The translations under genes were made by a program, and so were the position numbers. Below the pieces are notes generated by a model that was not told where the DNA came from, searched no databases, and saw nothing but the letters and a program-made list of their open reading frames with translations. Below, in pieces: positions 43,551 through 54,952 of a stretch of DNA of 64,000 bases. The number at the start of each line of letters is the position of its first letter. Position 1 is the stretch's first letter. The stretch is taken from contig CM042558.1 in the NCBI GenBank assembly GCA_023630585.1, positions 6,096,300 through 6,160,299 on the forward strand. Reading direction: 5' to 3'. Source of the stretch: Cranoglanis bouderius. Its lineage: Eukaryota; Chordata; Actinopteri; Siluriformes; Cranoglanididae.

Positions 43551-45094
43551 GAAAAGCCTTCTCGTTAAGGGATCGCCTCATGAGATAATTGAATGTCATC
43601 TTAATAAGAAGTTACGGTGCAGGCTAGAACAACAACAAGGTTTCATAATGAACGTTTAATGTTAAAATGGAAACAGGACTGCCAAGGATTACCCAGCCCT
43701 GATCGTGGGCGTGTACCATCATCCTGCAGGTTTTCAGTTCCAAACGTAGTCTAACACACCTGGATTTGATATTCAGATGCTTCTCCAGACATTGGTTGGC
43801 TCGTTCAGGTATGTTGAAATCTGTTTTCTATTTTACTACCATCAGGAACAGGCTTAAAATTGTTCTCTCGTGACATGTTAAAAACATTTTGACCACAGTG
43901 AAGCAGCTTTTGTGTAGCCTAAAGTGTTACTTCTGTATAGAATGGCATTTATCTTCATTCTCCCTGTTTTCTACAGCTCGCAGAGAGCTTAATAATTAGC
44001 TGATGAAGCAAATCAAGTGTGTTAGTTCAGGGGCAGCACAGAAGTATGCGGAGCGTGGGCTCATGGGAATAGCTGGTTAAAATCAACAGCTTCTCCGACA
44101 CTGTGTTGACTAATGAGCATTGTTGTGCAGGGTGGTGAACGTCCAGGAATGTGCCTAGCCGGCTGCTTTTCACTAAACCTTCTGGAAAGACAATAACCTC
44201 CCAAACAGCCAAACCAAAAGCAGGGAGCAGAGCCGTTTACATAAACATGATGCTACCATGTGGGAATATTGAATGTCCTAATTTGTTTATTGGCCTTGTA
44301 GTGAGCCGAATGCGCTTCAGACCCTCTTTAATAGTTTCTGGCTGCAGATGACTATTAGAATGAGGTGGAAATGCATTGCAGTGAAGGAAACTATGTTTTT
44401 CTGCTTTTGATATTTCAATGTTTTGAGCATGGCGTGTGAGCAGGATTTTGTCTTGGATCCTGGGAAAGTGGAAAGGGTTCAGGTCAACATCCATCCTGAA
44501 CTCTCTTGAGGGATATAGCATTCCCAGAAGTAATCTATCTGGGATGTGTGTGTGTGTATGTGTGTGTGTCCATGTGTCATGGAAAGCAAACAGCTTAGAG
44601 GTTAGAGCAGTTTATGCTGTATTAGCATATTTTAAAATTAGCAAGAATTGAACAAATTCACTCCTGCGACTTCCTGTGTCACCATTTGCTCATTTACTTT
44701 TGCTGCAGCAAACTGCTTGGGGGGGAAAAGCTAGAAACAGGGAAATTGACCGACCTATACAGTTTTCCTGTAGAAGAAGTAAAATCATGATAATGATTAA
44801 AATGTTTGATGTAAAATGCAAACTAACACATGTCTGGGTGTACAAACTTAAAATAAAGTAAAAATAAAATTTAAATTAAAAAGAAATAAATTGCAAGTTT
44901 ACCCACAAGGCTTAAACATTTAAAGAAATCAAAGGGAAAAGCTATCCCTTACTAAGTTACTTTATCTATTTGTTTAATTCTTGCTAATTTCCTGACCAAT
45001 GATTGGTTGTTAAGACTTGTTAAAACTTAATATTTTGCGATTTTGGGCTAGGCCTTTTTTTTTTTTTGCCCAGCACACAACATTTGAACGATAT
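43551..45094. other. plce1 intron, no gene seen
   Basis: Includes a short GT-rich run at 44545-44571 and no exon that fits plce1. Confidence 0.4.
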
Positions 45095-45515
45095 TCCTTA
45101 AAAATCTGCTCTTACAAATCTCTCTTTGACCAATGTAATAATACTGTAAGACTTTGCTTTACCAAGAGACCATGATTCAGTTCTAGTGATTGATAGGAAA
45201 TCTCCACTACTGTGTAATACACATGTGATGTTGGGAGACATAGCACCAAATGTCAGGTGTGTGAGTTGGTGTAAACGTGACAGGACAGTGCTGATTATGC
45301 ACACTTCTGGAAAGAGGAGGCATGCTAGTTCATGCCTCTGGTTGAGTGACAAAAGTGATTGAGATGCAAGTTTGGATGCCAAAACGACGAAGCTCATTGG
45401 GGAAAAAAATGGATCAAAAAGGTAGAAGAAACCTCAAAAGCAGCTGCTCTCCAGTGCTCTTGGAAGGGTATCCAGTGTCTCCATCCCACTGTTTGAGCTG
45501 CTGTTAAAGATTTTT
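45095..45515 (+). repeat. Duplicated segment B2
   Basis: Partner of 42645-43110, with the same landmarks in the same order. It lacks the short insert GAGCCAAACAACTGG found in B1 near 43055. Confidence 0.75.
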
Positions 45516-46049
45516 TTATTTATTTTTTGATGGCATTATTAGTTTGGACATTTGAACTATATTTCTTAAAAATCTGCTCCTAAAAGGTACTTTTAGTACT
45601 ACATGTATATTAGGACTGATTCATGGAATTTCAAAGGTTTGGGCTTTTCGTAAGCATTATTTATTCCAAAGCAACAACAAAAAAAAAATCCACTATTCTT
45701 ATATTTAAGATCAAATGGTTTGTTTTTAGAAAACCTTTTGGCTAATGGAGCCTTGTTGCTTGGTCAGTTGTCAGTCATTAGGAGTCAGTAGAGGTCTGTC
45801 ACTAGGAGAGTACAGCCAGAGATTTTTCATTACCATCACTGTCCAGAAAGTGATGGGCCTAACAGTAAAATAGTTCAATTACATAATGAATGTGACATCA
45901 TATCATAGCATTGTTGCTTTGTTCCGCTCATTTACCTATTTAATTGGATGCCAGTTCACTGATTTTTATGTAGAGCCTTGTTTGTTTAAGAAATGTAAAT
46001 CTATCTAAAACATTACTGTGGGTAAATAAATAATTGCTTTGAAAGATTT

Positions 46050-46345
46050 ATGAATAAATCAGGTTTACGGGTACATTATAATACTGTCTCCTTTTTATTA
46101 TTATTGAAAACATGCTGAATAAAGGTCTCTTTAGAGAAAGCTTCACCATATCAATAATTATACACGCTTTTAAATGTACTTCTGTTGCACGTCCGCTATA
46201 TAGTAGGTCCCTGTATACGTTGTTACTATAGAAACGATAACACGTTCGAATGAGTGAATTAATATAAACCTTGCAGCCGGCTGTCCTGTGGCAGTCCTGT
46301 TTTAGGAAATTAATCAGCACCTTCTGACCAATCAGAATCAAGCAT
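46050..46345 (-). repeat. Interspersed repeat related to 26035-26360, inverted parts
   Basis: TTGCAGCCGGCTGTCCTGTG and CACCTTCTGACCAATCAGAA parallel 26289-26350, with an ACGATAACACGTTCGAATGA block before them and ATACTGTCTCCTTTTT at its left end. Confidence 0.55.
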
Positions 46346-46364
46346 CAAGCAATAATATAATATG

Positions 46365-46845
46365 TGTAAGGGATAATCCACGGCTAGGTGTGTGTTACAC
46401 GAGTTTAATGTAACGCATATATACCATGGTCACTTGCCAGCATTGACAAGTTAAAGCTGTCATTGATGTTTGCATTGCAAAATTTGACTGAAAGGATAAA
46501 AATAATGGTTAATTTTTGTTTTATGTACAGGTCGTTAGATTTAGAATTCTGCTCACTCTAAATCATACACAGGTATAAACTAGTGTGATAAGATTATATT
46601 TATTTGAATGAATTATAGTAAATAGTTATATGAGAGAGAGAGAGAAAAAGAGAGAGCGAGAGATTGTGTGTGAGTGTGAATTATCTGCGTCTGTATGTTA
46701 CTATGATTACAACTGTTTATAGGCAGTGCATTAATTTAGAACGGTGATTAATCTGACTGGAACTACCAGTGCATCATACGGTTTGAATGCACACCTTCCA
46801 ACCAGTCAAAATTGAGTATTCAGACAGACCATGGTATAAAATTTA
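46365..46845 (+). repeat. Duplicated segment A2
   Basis: Partner of 36925-37490, co-linear, with a GAGA microsatellite at about 46633-46662 in the same place as the GAGA run of A1. Confidence 0.7.
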
Positions 46846-46884
46846 TATGCCTGATAGTCCCATTCAGTGTATTTCTGTCTCATG

Positions 46885-46965
46885 CCCAGTGCTCTCAGTA
46901 TAAGCTCTGTATCCAGTGCAACCCTGACCAGGATAAAGTGGTTACTGAAAATGACTGAATAAATA
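46885..46965 (+). repeat. SINE 3' end fragment
   Basis: CCAGTGCAACCCTGACCAGG, then ATAAAGTGGTTACTGAAAAT, equals the SINE end seen at 2265-2310. Confidence 0.65.
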
Positions 46966-47045
46966 ATGTCTGAGAGTGTTATCATAGATGCGTCACCATA
47001 TTGTCACTCTCAAGATGTAGCCTGTCCTATTTCAAATGCACTGTA

Positions 47046-48615
47046 CGGCCATGGCCAGAAGTTTTGAGAATGACACAAATATTAATTTTCACAAAGTCTG
47101 CTGCTTCAGTGTTTTTAGATCTTTTTGTCAGATGTTACTAACTGTTACTGAAGTATAATCACAAGCATTTCATAAGTGTCAATGGCTTTTATTGACAATT
47201 ACATGAAGTTTATGCAAAGAGTCAATATTTGCAGTGCTGACCCTTCTTTTTCAAGACCTCTGCAATTCGCCCTGGCATGCTGTCAATCAACTTCTGGGCC
47301 CCATCCTGACTGATGGCAGCCCATTCTTGCATAATCAATGCTTGGAGTTTGTCAGAGTTTGTGGGTTTTTGTTTGTCCACCCGCCTCTTGAGGATTGACC
47401 ACAAATTCTCAGTGGGATTAAGGTCTGGGGAGTTAAGTCCTGGCCATGGACCCAAAATGTCGATGTGTTGTTCCCCAAGCCACTTCATTATCACTTTTGC
47501 CTTGTGGCAAGGTGCCCCATCATGCTGGAAAAGGCATTGTTCGTCACCAAACTGTTCTTGGATGGTTGGGAGAAGTTGCTCTCTGAGGATGTTTTTGTAC
47601 CATTCTTTATTCATGGCTGTGTTCTTAGGCAAAATTGTGAGTGAGCCCACTCCCTTGGCTGAGAAGCAACCCCACACATGAGTGGTCTCAGGATGCTTTA
47701 CTGTTGGCATGACACAGGACTGATGGTAGCGCTCACCTTTTCTTCTCCGGACAAGCTTTTTTCCAGATGCCCCAAACAATCGGAAAGGGGATTCATCAGA
47801 GAAAATGACATTACCCCAGTCTTCAGCAGTCCAATCCCTGTACTTTTTGCAGAATAGCAGTCTGTCCCTGATGTTTTTCCTGGAGAGAAGTGGCTTCTTT
47901 GCTGCCCTTCTTGACACCAGGCCATCCTCCAAAAGTCTTCGCCTTACTGTGCGTGCAGACGCACTCACACCTGCCTGCTGCCATTCCTGAGCAAGCTCTG
48001 CACTGGTGGTGCCCCGATCCCGCAGCTGAATCAACTTTAGGAGACGGTCCTGAAGCTTGCTGGACTTTCTTGGGCGCCCCGAAGCCTTCTTCACAACAGT
48101 TGAACCTCTCTCCTTGAAGGTCTTGATGATCCGATAAATGGTTGATTTAGGTGCAATCTTACTAGCAGCAATATCCTTGCCTGTGAATCCCTTTTTGTGC
48201 AAAGCAATGATGGCTGCACATGTTTCCTTGCAGGTAACCATAGTTAACAGAGGAAGAACAATAATTTCAAGCACTACCCTCCTTTTAAAGCTTCCAGTCT
48301 GTTATTCTAACTCAATCAGCATGACAGAGTGATCTCCAGCCTTGTCCTCGTTAACACTCTCACCTGTGTTAACGAGAGAATCACTGACATGATGTCAGCT
48401 GGTCCTTTTGTGGAAGGGCTGAAATTCAGTGGACATGTTTTTTGGGGATTAAGTTCATTTTCATGGCAAAGAGGGACTTTGAAATTAATTGCAATTCATC
48501 TGATCACTCTTCATAACATTCTGGAGTATATGCAAATTGCCATCATAAAAACTGAGGCAGCAGACTTTGTAAAAATTCATATTTGTGTCATTCTCAAAAC
48601 TTTTGGCCACGGCTG
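47046..48615 (-). mobile_element. Tc1/mariner transposon with intact transposase
   Basis: Flanked by TA at 47044-47045 and 48616-48617. Inverted repeats of about 65 bases (left CGGCCATGGCCAGAAGTTTT, right inverse CAGCCGTGGCCAAAAGTTTT) differ at roughly six positions. Both continue through GAGAATGACACAAATAT to GTCTGCTGC. It holds one uninterrupted transposase frame on the minus strand and sits antisense inside the plce1 intron. This is a complete element by structure; activity is not shown. Confidence 0.93.
47222..48241 (-). CDS. Tc1/mariner transposase, apparently intact (339 aa)
   Basis: The frame is open from an upstream ATG at 48274 (350 aa). I prefer the ATG at 48241 (MVTCKETCAAIIALHKKGFT), in a GTTACC-rich context with better family fit, giving 339 aa. 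The N-terminal helix-turn-helix pair is followed by the GRPRKSS linker (AT-hook-like). Catalytic residues are visible: Asp in FSDESPF, Asp in FQHDGAPCH and Glu in SPDLNPTENLW. I count 36 residues between the second Asp and the Glu, two more than the usual D34E of Tc1. It ends KKKGQHCKY at the TGA 47222-47224. It cuts and pastes its own element at TA sites. No frameshift or early stop is present. Confidence 0.93.
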   Translation of the reverse strand: MVTCKETCAAIIALHKKGFTGKDIAASKIAPKSTIYRIIKTFKERGSTVVKKASGRPRKSSKLQDRLLKLIQLRDRGTTSAELAQEWQQAGVSASARTVRRRLLEDGLVSRRAAKKPLLSRKNIRDRLLFCKKYRDWTAEDWGNVIFSDESPFRLFGASGKKLVRRRKGERYHQSCVMPTVKHPETTHVWGCFSAKGVGSLTILPKNTAMNKEWYKNILREQLLPTIQEQFGDEQCLFQHDGAPCHKAKVIMKWLGEQHIDILGPWPGLNSPDLNPTENLWSILKRRVDKQKPTNSDKLQALIMQEWAAISQDGAQKLIDSMPGRIAEVLKKKGQHCKY

Positions 48616-48775
48616 TAGTTGTTTTTTTTTTCTTTTTCTTTTTTTTTTTTGTTACAGATTTGAAGGAGAGTGGCATGTCCCCTTTACAATGTGGTTATGT
48701 AAATATATCTATTTTTATATTTTTATAAGTATTTTTAAAAAATGTACTCCATTTCCAAACCAAATTTAGGACTGG

Positions 48776-48920
48776 GCCAGTGGTTCGTAACCCAGATATC
48801 CCTGCCCAGCATATGTTGTTTTCCCTGCTATAACTCCCTCCCTGCTATAATCCAATTAATCATCTAGTTAATATATCATTTCTGAGTCAGTGTGGGTGTG
48901 TTGAAGCAGAGATACTGTAA
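48776..48920. repeat. Near-palindromic repeat, decayed copy 3
   Basis: CCAGTGGTTCGTAACCCAG, TTTTCCCTGCTATAA and GTGTGTTGAAGCAGAGATACTG recall the units at 25729 and 41571. Confidence 0.45.
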
Positions 48921-49339
48921 AAACAGTAAAACATGCACTGCAGAGCTCAGAATCACTATTCTAAGAAATGATAGTGAATTAATGAGATTAGCCCAAATCT
49001 AATGTAGAACAATTACACAAGTAGAGCACAAGAGTAAGAATACTTACAAAAGCTCACAAAACATACAATAGACAGTACAGTAAATGTGTGTGTAAGCAGC
49101 AGCAATATTTCTAGATTTTAATATGGCAGTTAAAGTCTGTATTTTGGGAACATTGTTAAATGAACATTGTGCCTACATACCCAATCACACGATATTTTAT
49201 CACTGGATGAGAGTGCTGTTAAAGTTTTTAATCATTTGGCAGCCACAGTTGAATGAGATATGCACTAATAATATTTTCAAATTGATTTTTAAACCAACGT
49301 TAGTTCAAGTGCAATGCCGCTGATATGGAGTAGAATGCA

Positions 49340-49848
49340 GATGGCCAAATGTGTGTGGACACCTGATCATCAAACCCATATGTGTTTCTTTCCCATAAAG
49401 TTGTAATTGTGCCACAATTGTATAGAATGTCTTTGTGTGCTGTAGCATTAAGATTTCCCTTCACTGGAACTAAGAGGCCCAAACCTGTTCCAGCATGACA
49501 ATGCCCCTGTGCACAAAGTGAGGTCAAGAAGACATGCCAAATTTGCCAAGGTTGATGTGGAAAGAACTTAAGCCCTGAACTCAACCCCACTGGACATCTT
49601 TGAGATGAATTGGAGTGCCGACTGAACCCCAGGTCTCCTCGCTTGACATCAATGCCTGACCTCAATAATGCTCTTGTGGCTGAATGAACACATCCCCACA
49701 GCCACGCTCCAAAATCTATTAGAAAGCCTTCCCAGAAGAGTGGAGATTATTATAACAGCAAAGGGGCAACCAACTCTTTTTGTTAATGCCCATGGTTTTA
49801 GAATGGACACATATGGTGTGGCGGTCAGGTGTTTGGCCGTACAGTGTA
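49340..49848 (+). mobile_element. Internally deleted Tc1-like element
   Basis: The ends GATGGCCAAATGTGTGTGGA and its inverse near 49805-49843 mark the unit. In between are transposase remnants: CAGCATGACAATGCCCCTGT (the HDNAP motif of the second Asp), CTCAACCCCACTGGACATCT and CAGAAGAGTGGAGATTATTA (RRVE-I-A). The catalytic N-terminal half is absent and several frames are broken. Confidence 0.78.
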
Positions 49849-51239
49849 CGTGTACAGAGGAAGACATGGAGTGGTGGTGCAGTTGTATAGCACTGAATTA
49901 AAGCTCACATTGTGTAGATCCTGTAAAGTGTTACCATTCTCTTTGTCTGATATGTCTGCACATTTCAGGTTTAGCTAGTGTATCCTGTCTAATCTCCTGA
50001 CACTGCTGTCGTGTTGGTTCATGGCATGTGTGATATGGTGAAAGCATTTTATATATATTAACAAGGACCAAGAGACAAAAAGTAGACCAAGATACAGAAA
50101 TAGATTTAAAAAAAAAAAAAAATGTTTTCATCAAATTATCCACTTGTTGCTATGGATTGTAATGGAGTTAGTCATTGTTATACAACTACTTGCTGTACTG
50201 TACAACTGCTTACTTACTGCTGTACGTCCTTGATGTACAAGGAAGATATACAAACAGCCATATAAACTTAATATAATATAATTAACCAGGCACTTGCCCA
50301 ATCAGTCATACAATATGTCATCATATTCAAGCACACAGACCGCTGGCTTCTAAGGTCTCAATCCCACAACACAGATGAGAGTTGTGTTTGAGTTTGATTA
50401 ACATTTCAGCAACAACTGAATGAAATGATTTTTAAGCCCAATCGAACTGTTGTATATTAGGCTTGGGCGAAATTTATTATGAATTACCACTGATATCTAA
50501 TATGCACTGTTATGGCTATCAATATTTTACAATCAGATTGGTTTTCTAATGACCAGATGTTGGAATAGAAAGTTTGAAACACAACCTTTCAGCCAAAAAA
50601 TCCTTCTGAGTGCTTCTGAGGCTGTAGTGAAACCAGTGGACATTCCAAATGCTTACATATAAGCTACATACATACATTTACACACTTTTTATATAATTGT
50701 GTAGTTTATATAATTTAAAAATTTAATTTAAAATCATTTTTGGATGACTGATTTTACCAGCATATGAAGGCATGTGCAAGTTTATATTCAGTCTAAAAAC
50801 ATTTTATTGTTATCCAACCACACTTTAATGAGTTGTTTGGCTTCTTCTCAAATTATTTTACCTGACTTAGCATTAACATTATGGAGCATAGTAAATAAAC
50901 GAATAACCCTTAAATGGCCGTGAATGCTGCTCAGTAATGCCCCCTTCTGATCACATGTTACACATTAGTCTCTCCCACTCGGAAAAGCTTCTCAGGAATG
51001 GTTGGTATTCCAAACGCTTGATCTGTCTACACAGTTGGACATTTTCCAGATTCCTTTGGCTTGAAAGATGTCAAGGATATCCGGTGTCATGGCTAGTGTT
51101 TCGCAACACTTTTGCCCCTTCTGCTGCACCCAGAATAAGGAGTGATGAAATGGCACATTTGTGTTGTAAAGAATCTGTGCTGATGTGTGCACATATATAT
51201 ATAATATATAAAATATACACACACAGATTTACGGATAGC
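49849..51239. other. plce1 intron, no gene seen
   Basis: AT-rich. The open frame at 50937-51503 runs into the SINE at 51240 and is not a gene. Confidence 0.45.
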
Positions 51240-51525
51240 AGTACTGTAATGCAGTGGGTAGCACTGGGTCAAATCCATGTTCTCTGCATTTGGGTTTCCT
51301 CCAGGCTTTCCGGATTCCTCTCACTGTCCAAAAACATGCAGCTTGGTGCCCTGCGATGCACTGGTGTCCCATGCGGGGTGAATTTTCCCACCTTGTGCCA
51401 GTGTGCCAAATTTCCTCACCTTGTGCCTAGGGATAGGCTTAGGATCCACCGTGACCCTGAACAGGTTAAAGTGGTTACTGAAGATGGATGGATGAATGAA
51501 TGAATGAATGAATGAATATTAATAT
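51240..51525 (+). repeat. DANA/Mermaid-like SINE with GAAT tail
   Basis: The head remnant GCAGTGGGTAGCACTGGGTC is followed by the body GGGTTTCCTCCAGGCTTTCC, CCAAAAACATGCAG and GGATCCACCGTGACCCTGAA. The tail is (TGAA)n at 51490-51518. Confidence 0.8.
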
Positions 51526-53221
51526 AGTGCCTTTCTCAAACTCAGCATTCAGTTCACTTGATACACTTGATACTCTACTTGATACTCTTTTGATACTGAC
51601 TTGTTCACACTAACCGAGCTGGCTCTCTTCAAGCTACTGAGGATCGAATTGGTACTTGCTCTTTTGTACAGTAATTTGAAGGCTTGATATCTGCCACAGT
51701 GTATATGTGCATATAAATAGGATGACACTAAAATAGCTTTAGCTCTTCATAAAAAGTAAAAGGTTTGAGTCCAAAATGAGAATTTTCCACATGTACATAG
51801 TCCCGAGTAGCTTGGCTTGGCAAATCAGCACAGGATGATAAGTAGTACAGTATGTTGAAATCACACACGACACACAGACACATAAAATATGTAAAGTACA
51901 AACCAGTGCAGCTGATTCACCACAGTGGGTGTGTAATGTCAACATTCTCGGTTAGGAAGGAGTTGGAGACAACACCTTATAGTTCAAAAGGAGTTGCAGT
52001 TTATACGCATAATAGGACAGGGTTATAATGGTTGTATGTTTGTCATTTTCGTGTTTTTATTCCTGTGTGGGTTTTTTTTTTTTTTTTCCATTCAATATTT
52101 AAGGATATATTATTTAATATTATTTGTAAATTGCAGTTTTAGTGGTCACGGTGTAATACGCAGACTTGTACGTGGCAGATACTAGTGATACATCAGATAC
52201 AAGGTATCTGCATTGTTTCATAATGTTGTTTAACGTTTCACACCGAAACCAGGAAATACCAATTATGTTTTGTTTGTAACTAAGCAACAAAAATTGGCTG
52301 AAAATACTTTCAGTGCAGCTTACATGATCATTTCCGAAGAATGTGTGTTTGTCATTCCTTGCAGCTCTTGATTCTTCTCTGATCATGTTTATATGTTGCC
52401 ATATTCATTTGGGAAGAGGCCGTATAAAGTAGGCAGCATTATTAGGAAGAGTTCATACTGTCGAGAAAAAAAAAAAGTCTGTTCCGTTAGTAATGCAATG
52501 TTAACACTGCTGTCATAAGGTTTCTTGACTTGTACCAATTCTGTTTATTGGATGTGAGTGGCATGAAAGTTTGAAAAACATGGCAGACAGAATGCTCATA
52601 CTGATTTTTTTTTTTTTTAAATTATAATGTCAGCTGGGTACATAACACATTTTATAGATGGAATAAAAAAAAAAAGTGTTATAGTGATTATTTCCCCCAT
52701 TCATTAGATTTAAGGTATAGAAGGTGCCAGGCACGCTGGAGATCAAGAGATCAAGAACATCAAGAACATCATACTCTGGTACAATTAGGCTTCAATTCTT
52801 TACTATCCCACTAGGAGGCACTGTGGTACAATATCAGAATGCTTCAGAGCACAATTACAGAGCAGGGAAATAACATGCACTTTGTGGCGCTTGCGTATAT
52901 TCTCGGAGTAAGACCTTTTTTTACTTGTACTTACCACACATATCTAATATTTGATGAGATGATGGATGTTCGCATGGAAGATGGAGGTTTACAGGTCTCA
53001 CACTACATTGGATAAAGATTCATAGTACCTCTTCATGACCTCTTCAGGGTAGTTTTGTTGCTTTGCTTCCTGTTTGCTCCACCCCCCCCCCCCCCCTTAC
53101 TGGCAGGATTGTCCATGCTTCATTGTTAGCTTGCCATGGTTTTGCCATGTCTCTGTATTTCATTATTGTCCACCTTTCTACAATCCATTAAGGGCTTGAA
53201 ATAAGAGCAATAAGAGATTGT
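51526..53221. other. plce1 intron, no gene seen
   Basis: Contains poly-T/poly-A tracts, a cluster of GATAC words at 51560-51598 and a C14 homopolymer at about 53082-53096. Confidence 0.4.
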
Positions 53222-53515
53222 TTACTATCCATTCATCTTCATTATTTATCCTGATCAGTGTGGAAATGGATCCGGTGCCTCTCCTAGGAACACTGGACAC
53301 GAAGCAGGAATACAGCCTGGATGGAATGCCAGTGCATCACAGGGCACCATGCACACACACGTTCACACACTTGTTCATACCCAGGGGCAAATTAGAGTAG
53401 CCAGTCCACCTACCGGCATGTTATTTGGATGCGGGAGGAAACCCACAGGAAACATGGGCATGGAGAGAACATGCTAAACTCCACACAGGCAGTAACTTGA
53501 GCTGAGGTTTTAAGC
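53222..53515 (-). repeat. SINE, minus strand
   Basis: Inverted body: AGAGTAGCCAGTCCACCTAC, GATGCGGGAGGAAACCCACA, CCACACAGGCAGTAACTTGA. Its end contains ATTTATCCTGATCAGTGTGG. Confidence 0.75.
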
Positions 53516-54760
53516 AGTCGTGAGGCGGCAACATCACTGTGTACATCACTAATAGTAAACATAGACGTTTTTTATGCCTCTGCCACCAGGTGGTGGACGC
53601 ATTATGTTTTCGTGTTGTCCGAGAGATTCTTGTTAGCACGATCTCTCAAGAATGACTGGTTGAATGTTTGTAGGATAATTATGATTATAACCAGCAGATG
53701 AACTGATTCGATTTTGGAATCGATCCAAAAGGGGTCAAGGTCACAGCAAGGTCAAATGTCTGAAAATGTTTTTTTTTTTTTTTCAATAGCTTCCTTCCTG
53801 TTTGAAGAGTATTTGAGGCATACAAATTAGTAACACGTACTAGACTTGTTGCAAAATGCAGTTCTTTTTCCTTGTAGTAGTACGCCATGTCCAATCAGCA
53901 ACGAACATGTGATGTTCAATAACAGCCTTCCTTTTTTCAGTTAAAGTTCATATGTTTTTGTTTTTGCTGCTGCTATTTTTTATTCTTTATTTTTTATTTT
54001 TTTACATTCGTAATCGTATTTATCATTTTGTTTTTCTTTCATGATTGCTGTTGTGTTTTTGGTTTCTTAATGTATTATACATTTAAGGCCAACCGTACTC
54101 CAGACTGGTAGCTGTTGTGCGATAGACCTATATTTTATGGTAGAAATTGGGGGTTTCACTGTGCGGAAAACGTTTGGAGACTTGAATTTCAATTTCTTTG
54201 TGATTAAATAATTGTTGTCTTGTTAATCCCCCCCCAAAATAAATAAATAAATGACGACAGCAAGTGCAGACGTCATATAACGCTGTGAGTATTAGTGAGG
54301 TTTTCTTGTTGTCAGTTCACATACGATCAGCATGACAACAGCAAAGATTGACATGGCTAATTATGAGGATCATGCTGCAGTCTTTGGCTGTAATTCTCAC
54401 ATGTCTAATCCCCTAATTAAGCCATAATAAAGCAAGAATTAATATCCACATAAGGCAACTGACCAAGCAGTTCATGCACATAAGAAGAATGGTTTATTTG
54501 TCATGGATTTAAATACAGTCGAGGTTATTAACATCTTCCGAAACATAACACTGTTGTTTGGACGTTTTTGGAACACTTCTTCGTGTTTAAGGAAAGTTCT
54601 CGTGGCCGATTTGTTTGGCGTCATGACTAGGTTTACAGCTAGTTCCTGATAACGCTAGATGGATGTGAAAGCGAAAAGGCCACAGTGAGGCCAGAATTTA
54701 AACCGAGGCTGTCTAGAGATTACTCCTGGGCAAGATTGCATCTCCCTTGTATGATTGCCT
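53516..54760. other. plce1 intron, no gene seen
   Basis: Several T-rich tracts; no exon recognised. Confidence 0.4.
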
Positions 54761-54765
54761 CATAG

Positions 54766-54775
54766 CCAAATAAGG
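54766..54775. promoter_or_regulatory. Perfect CArG box in plce1 intron
   Basis: CCAAATAAGG matches CC(A/T)6GG, the SRF site typical of muscle and immediate-early promoters. It lies in a repeat-free stretch (about 54650-54960) that is more GC-rich than its surroundings. Confidence 0.5.
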
Positions 54776-54952
54776 GGAGCCCGCCCAAAAGCTAGACCAA
54801 AAGCTCCCCCAAGTCCCTCCTCTGTTTCACTCCCCCGGTCTGTGCAATTGACATATCTTCACTCCTAGAGGAGGAACACTAAGAGACTACACTACTGAGC
54901 TCTGTGGTGTGATTACTGCAGTTTATTGCCTGCATATTGATGGCCAACCATA
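54776..54952 (+). other. Candidate alternative first exon of plce1
   Basis: A stretch after the CArG box ends at a strong donor, CCATA-GTAAGT, at 54952/54953. An ATG at 54940 (MANH) would leave one base over, which does not match the phase-0 junction of the main plce1 exon. If real, it would be untranslated or use a later start. Mammalian PLCE1 has an N-terminally shorter isoform from a downstream first exon, which makes the position plausible. Confidence 0.25.

Noticed and set aside
48329..48769. 146-codon frame
   Set aside because: Overlaps the transposon's untranslated end and TIR on the opposite strand, then a T-rich tract.
50937..51503. 188-codon frame as a novel gene
   Set aside because: Its second half is a SINE and the first half has no domain; no splice-flanked exon structure.
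54940..54952. MANH as a coding alternative plce1 start
   Set aside because: The donor leaves phase 1, while the main plce1 exon ends in phase 0, so it cannot share the next exon in frame.
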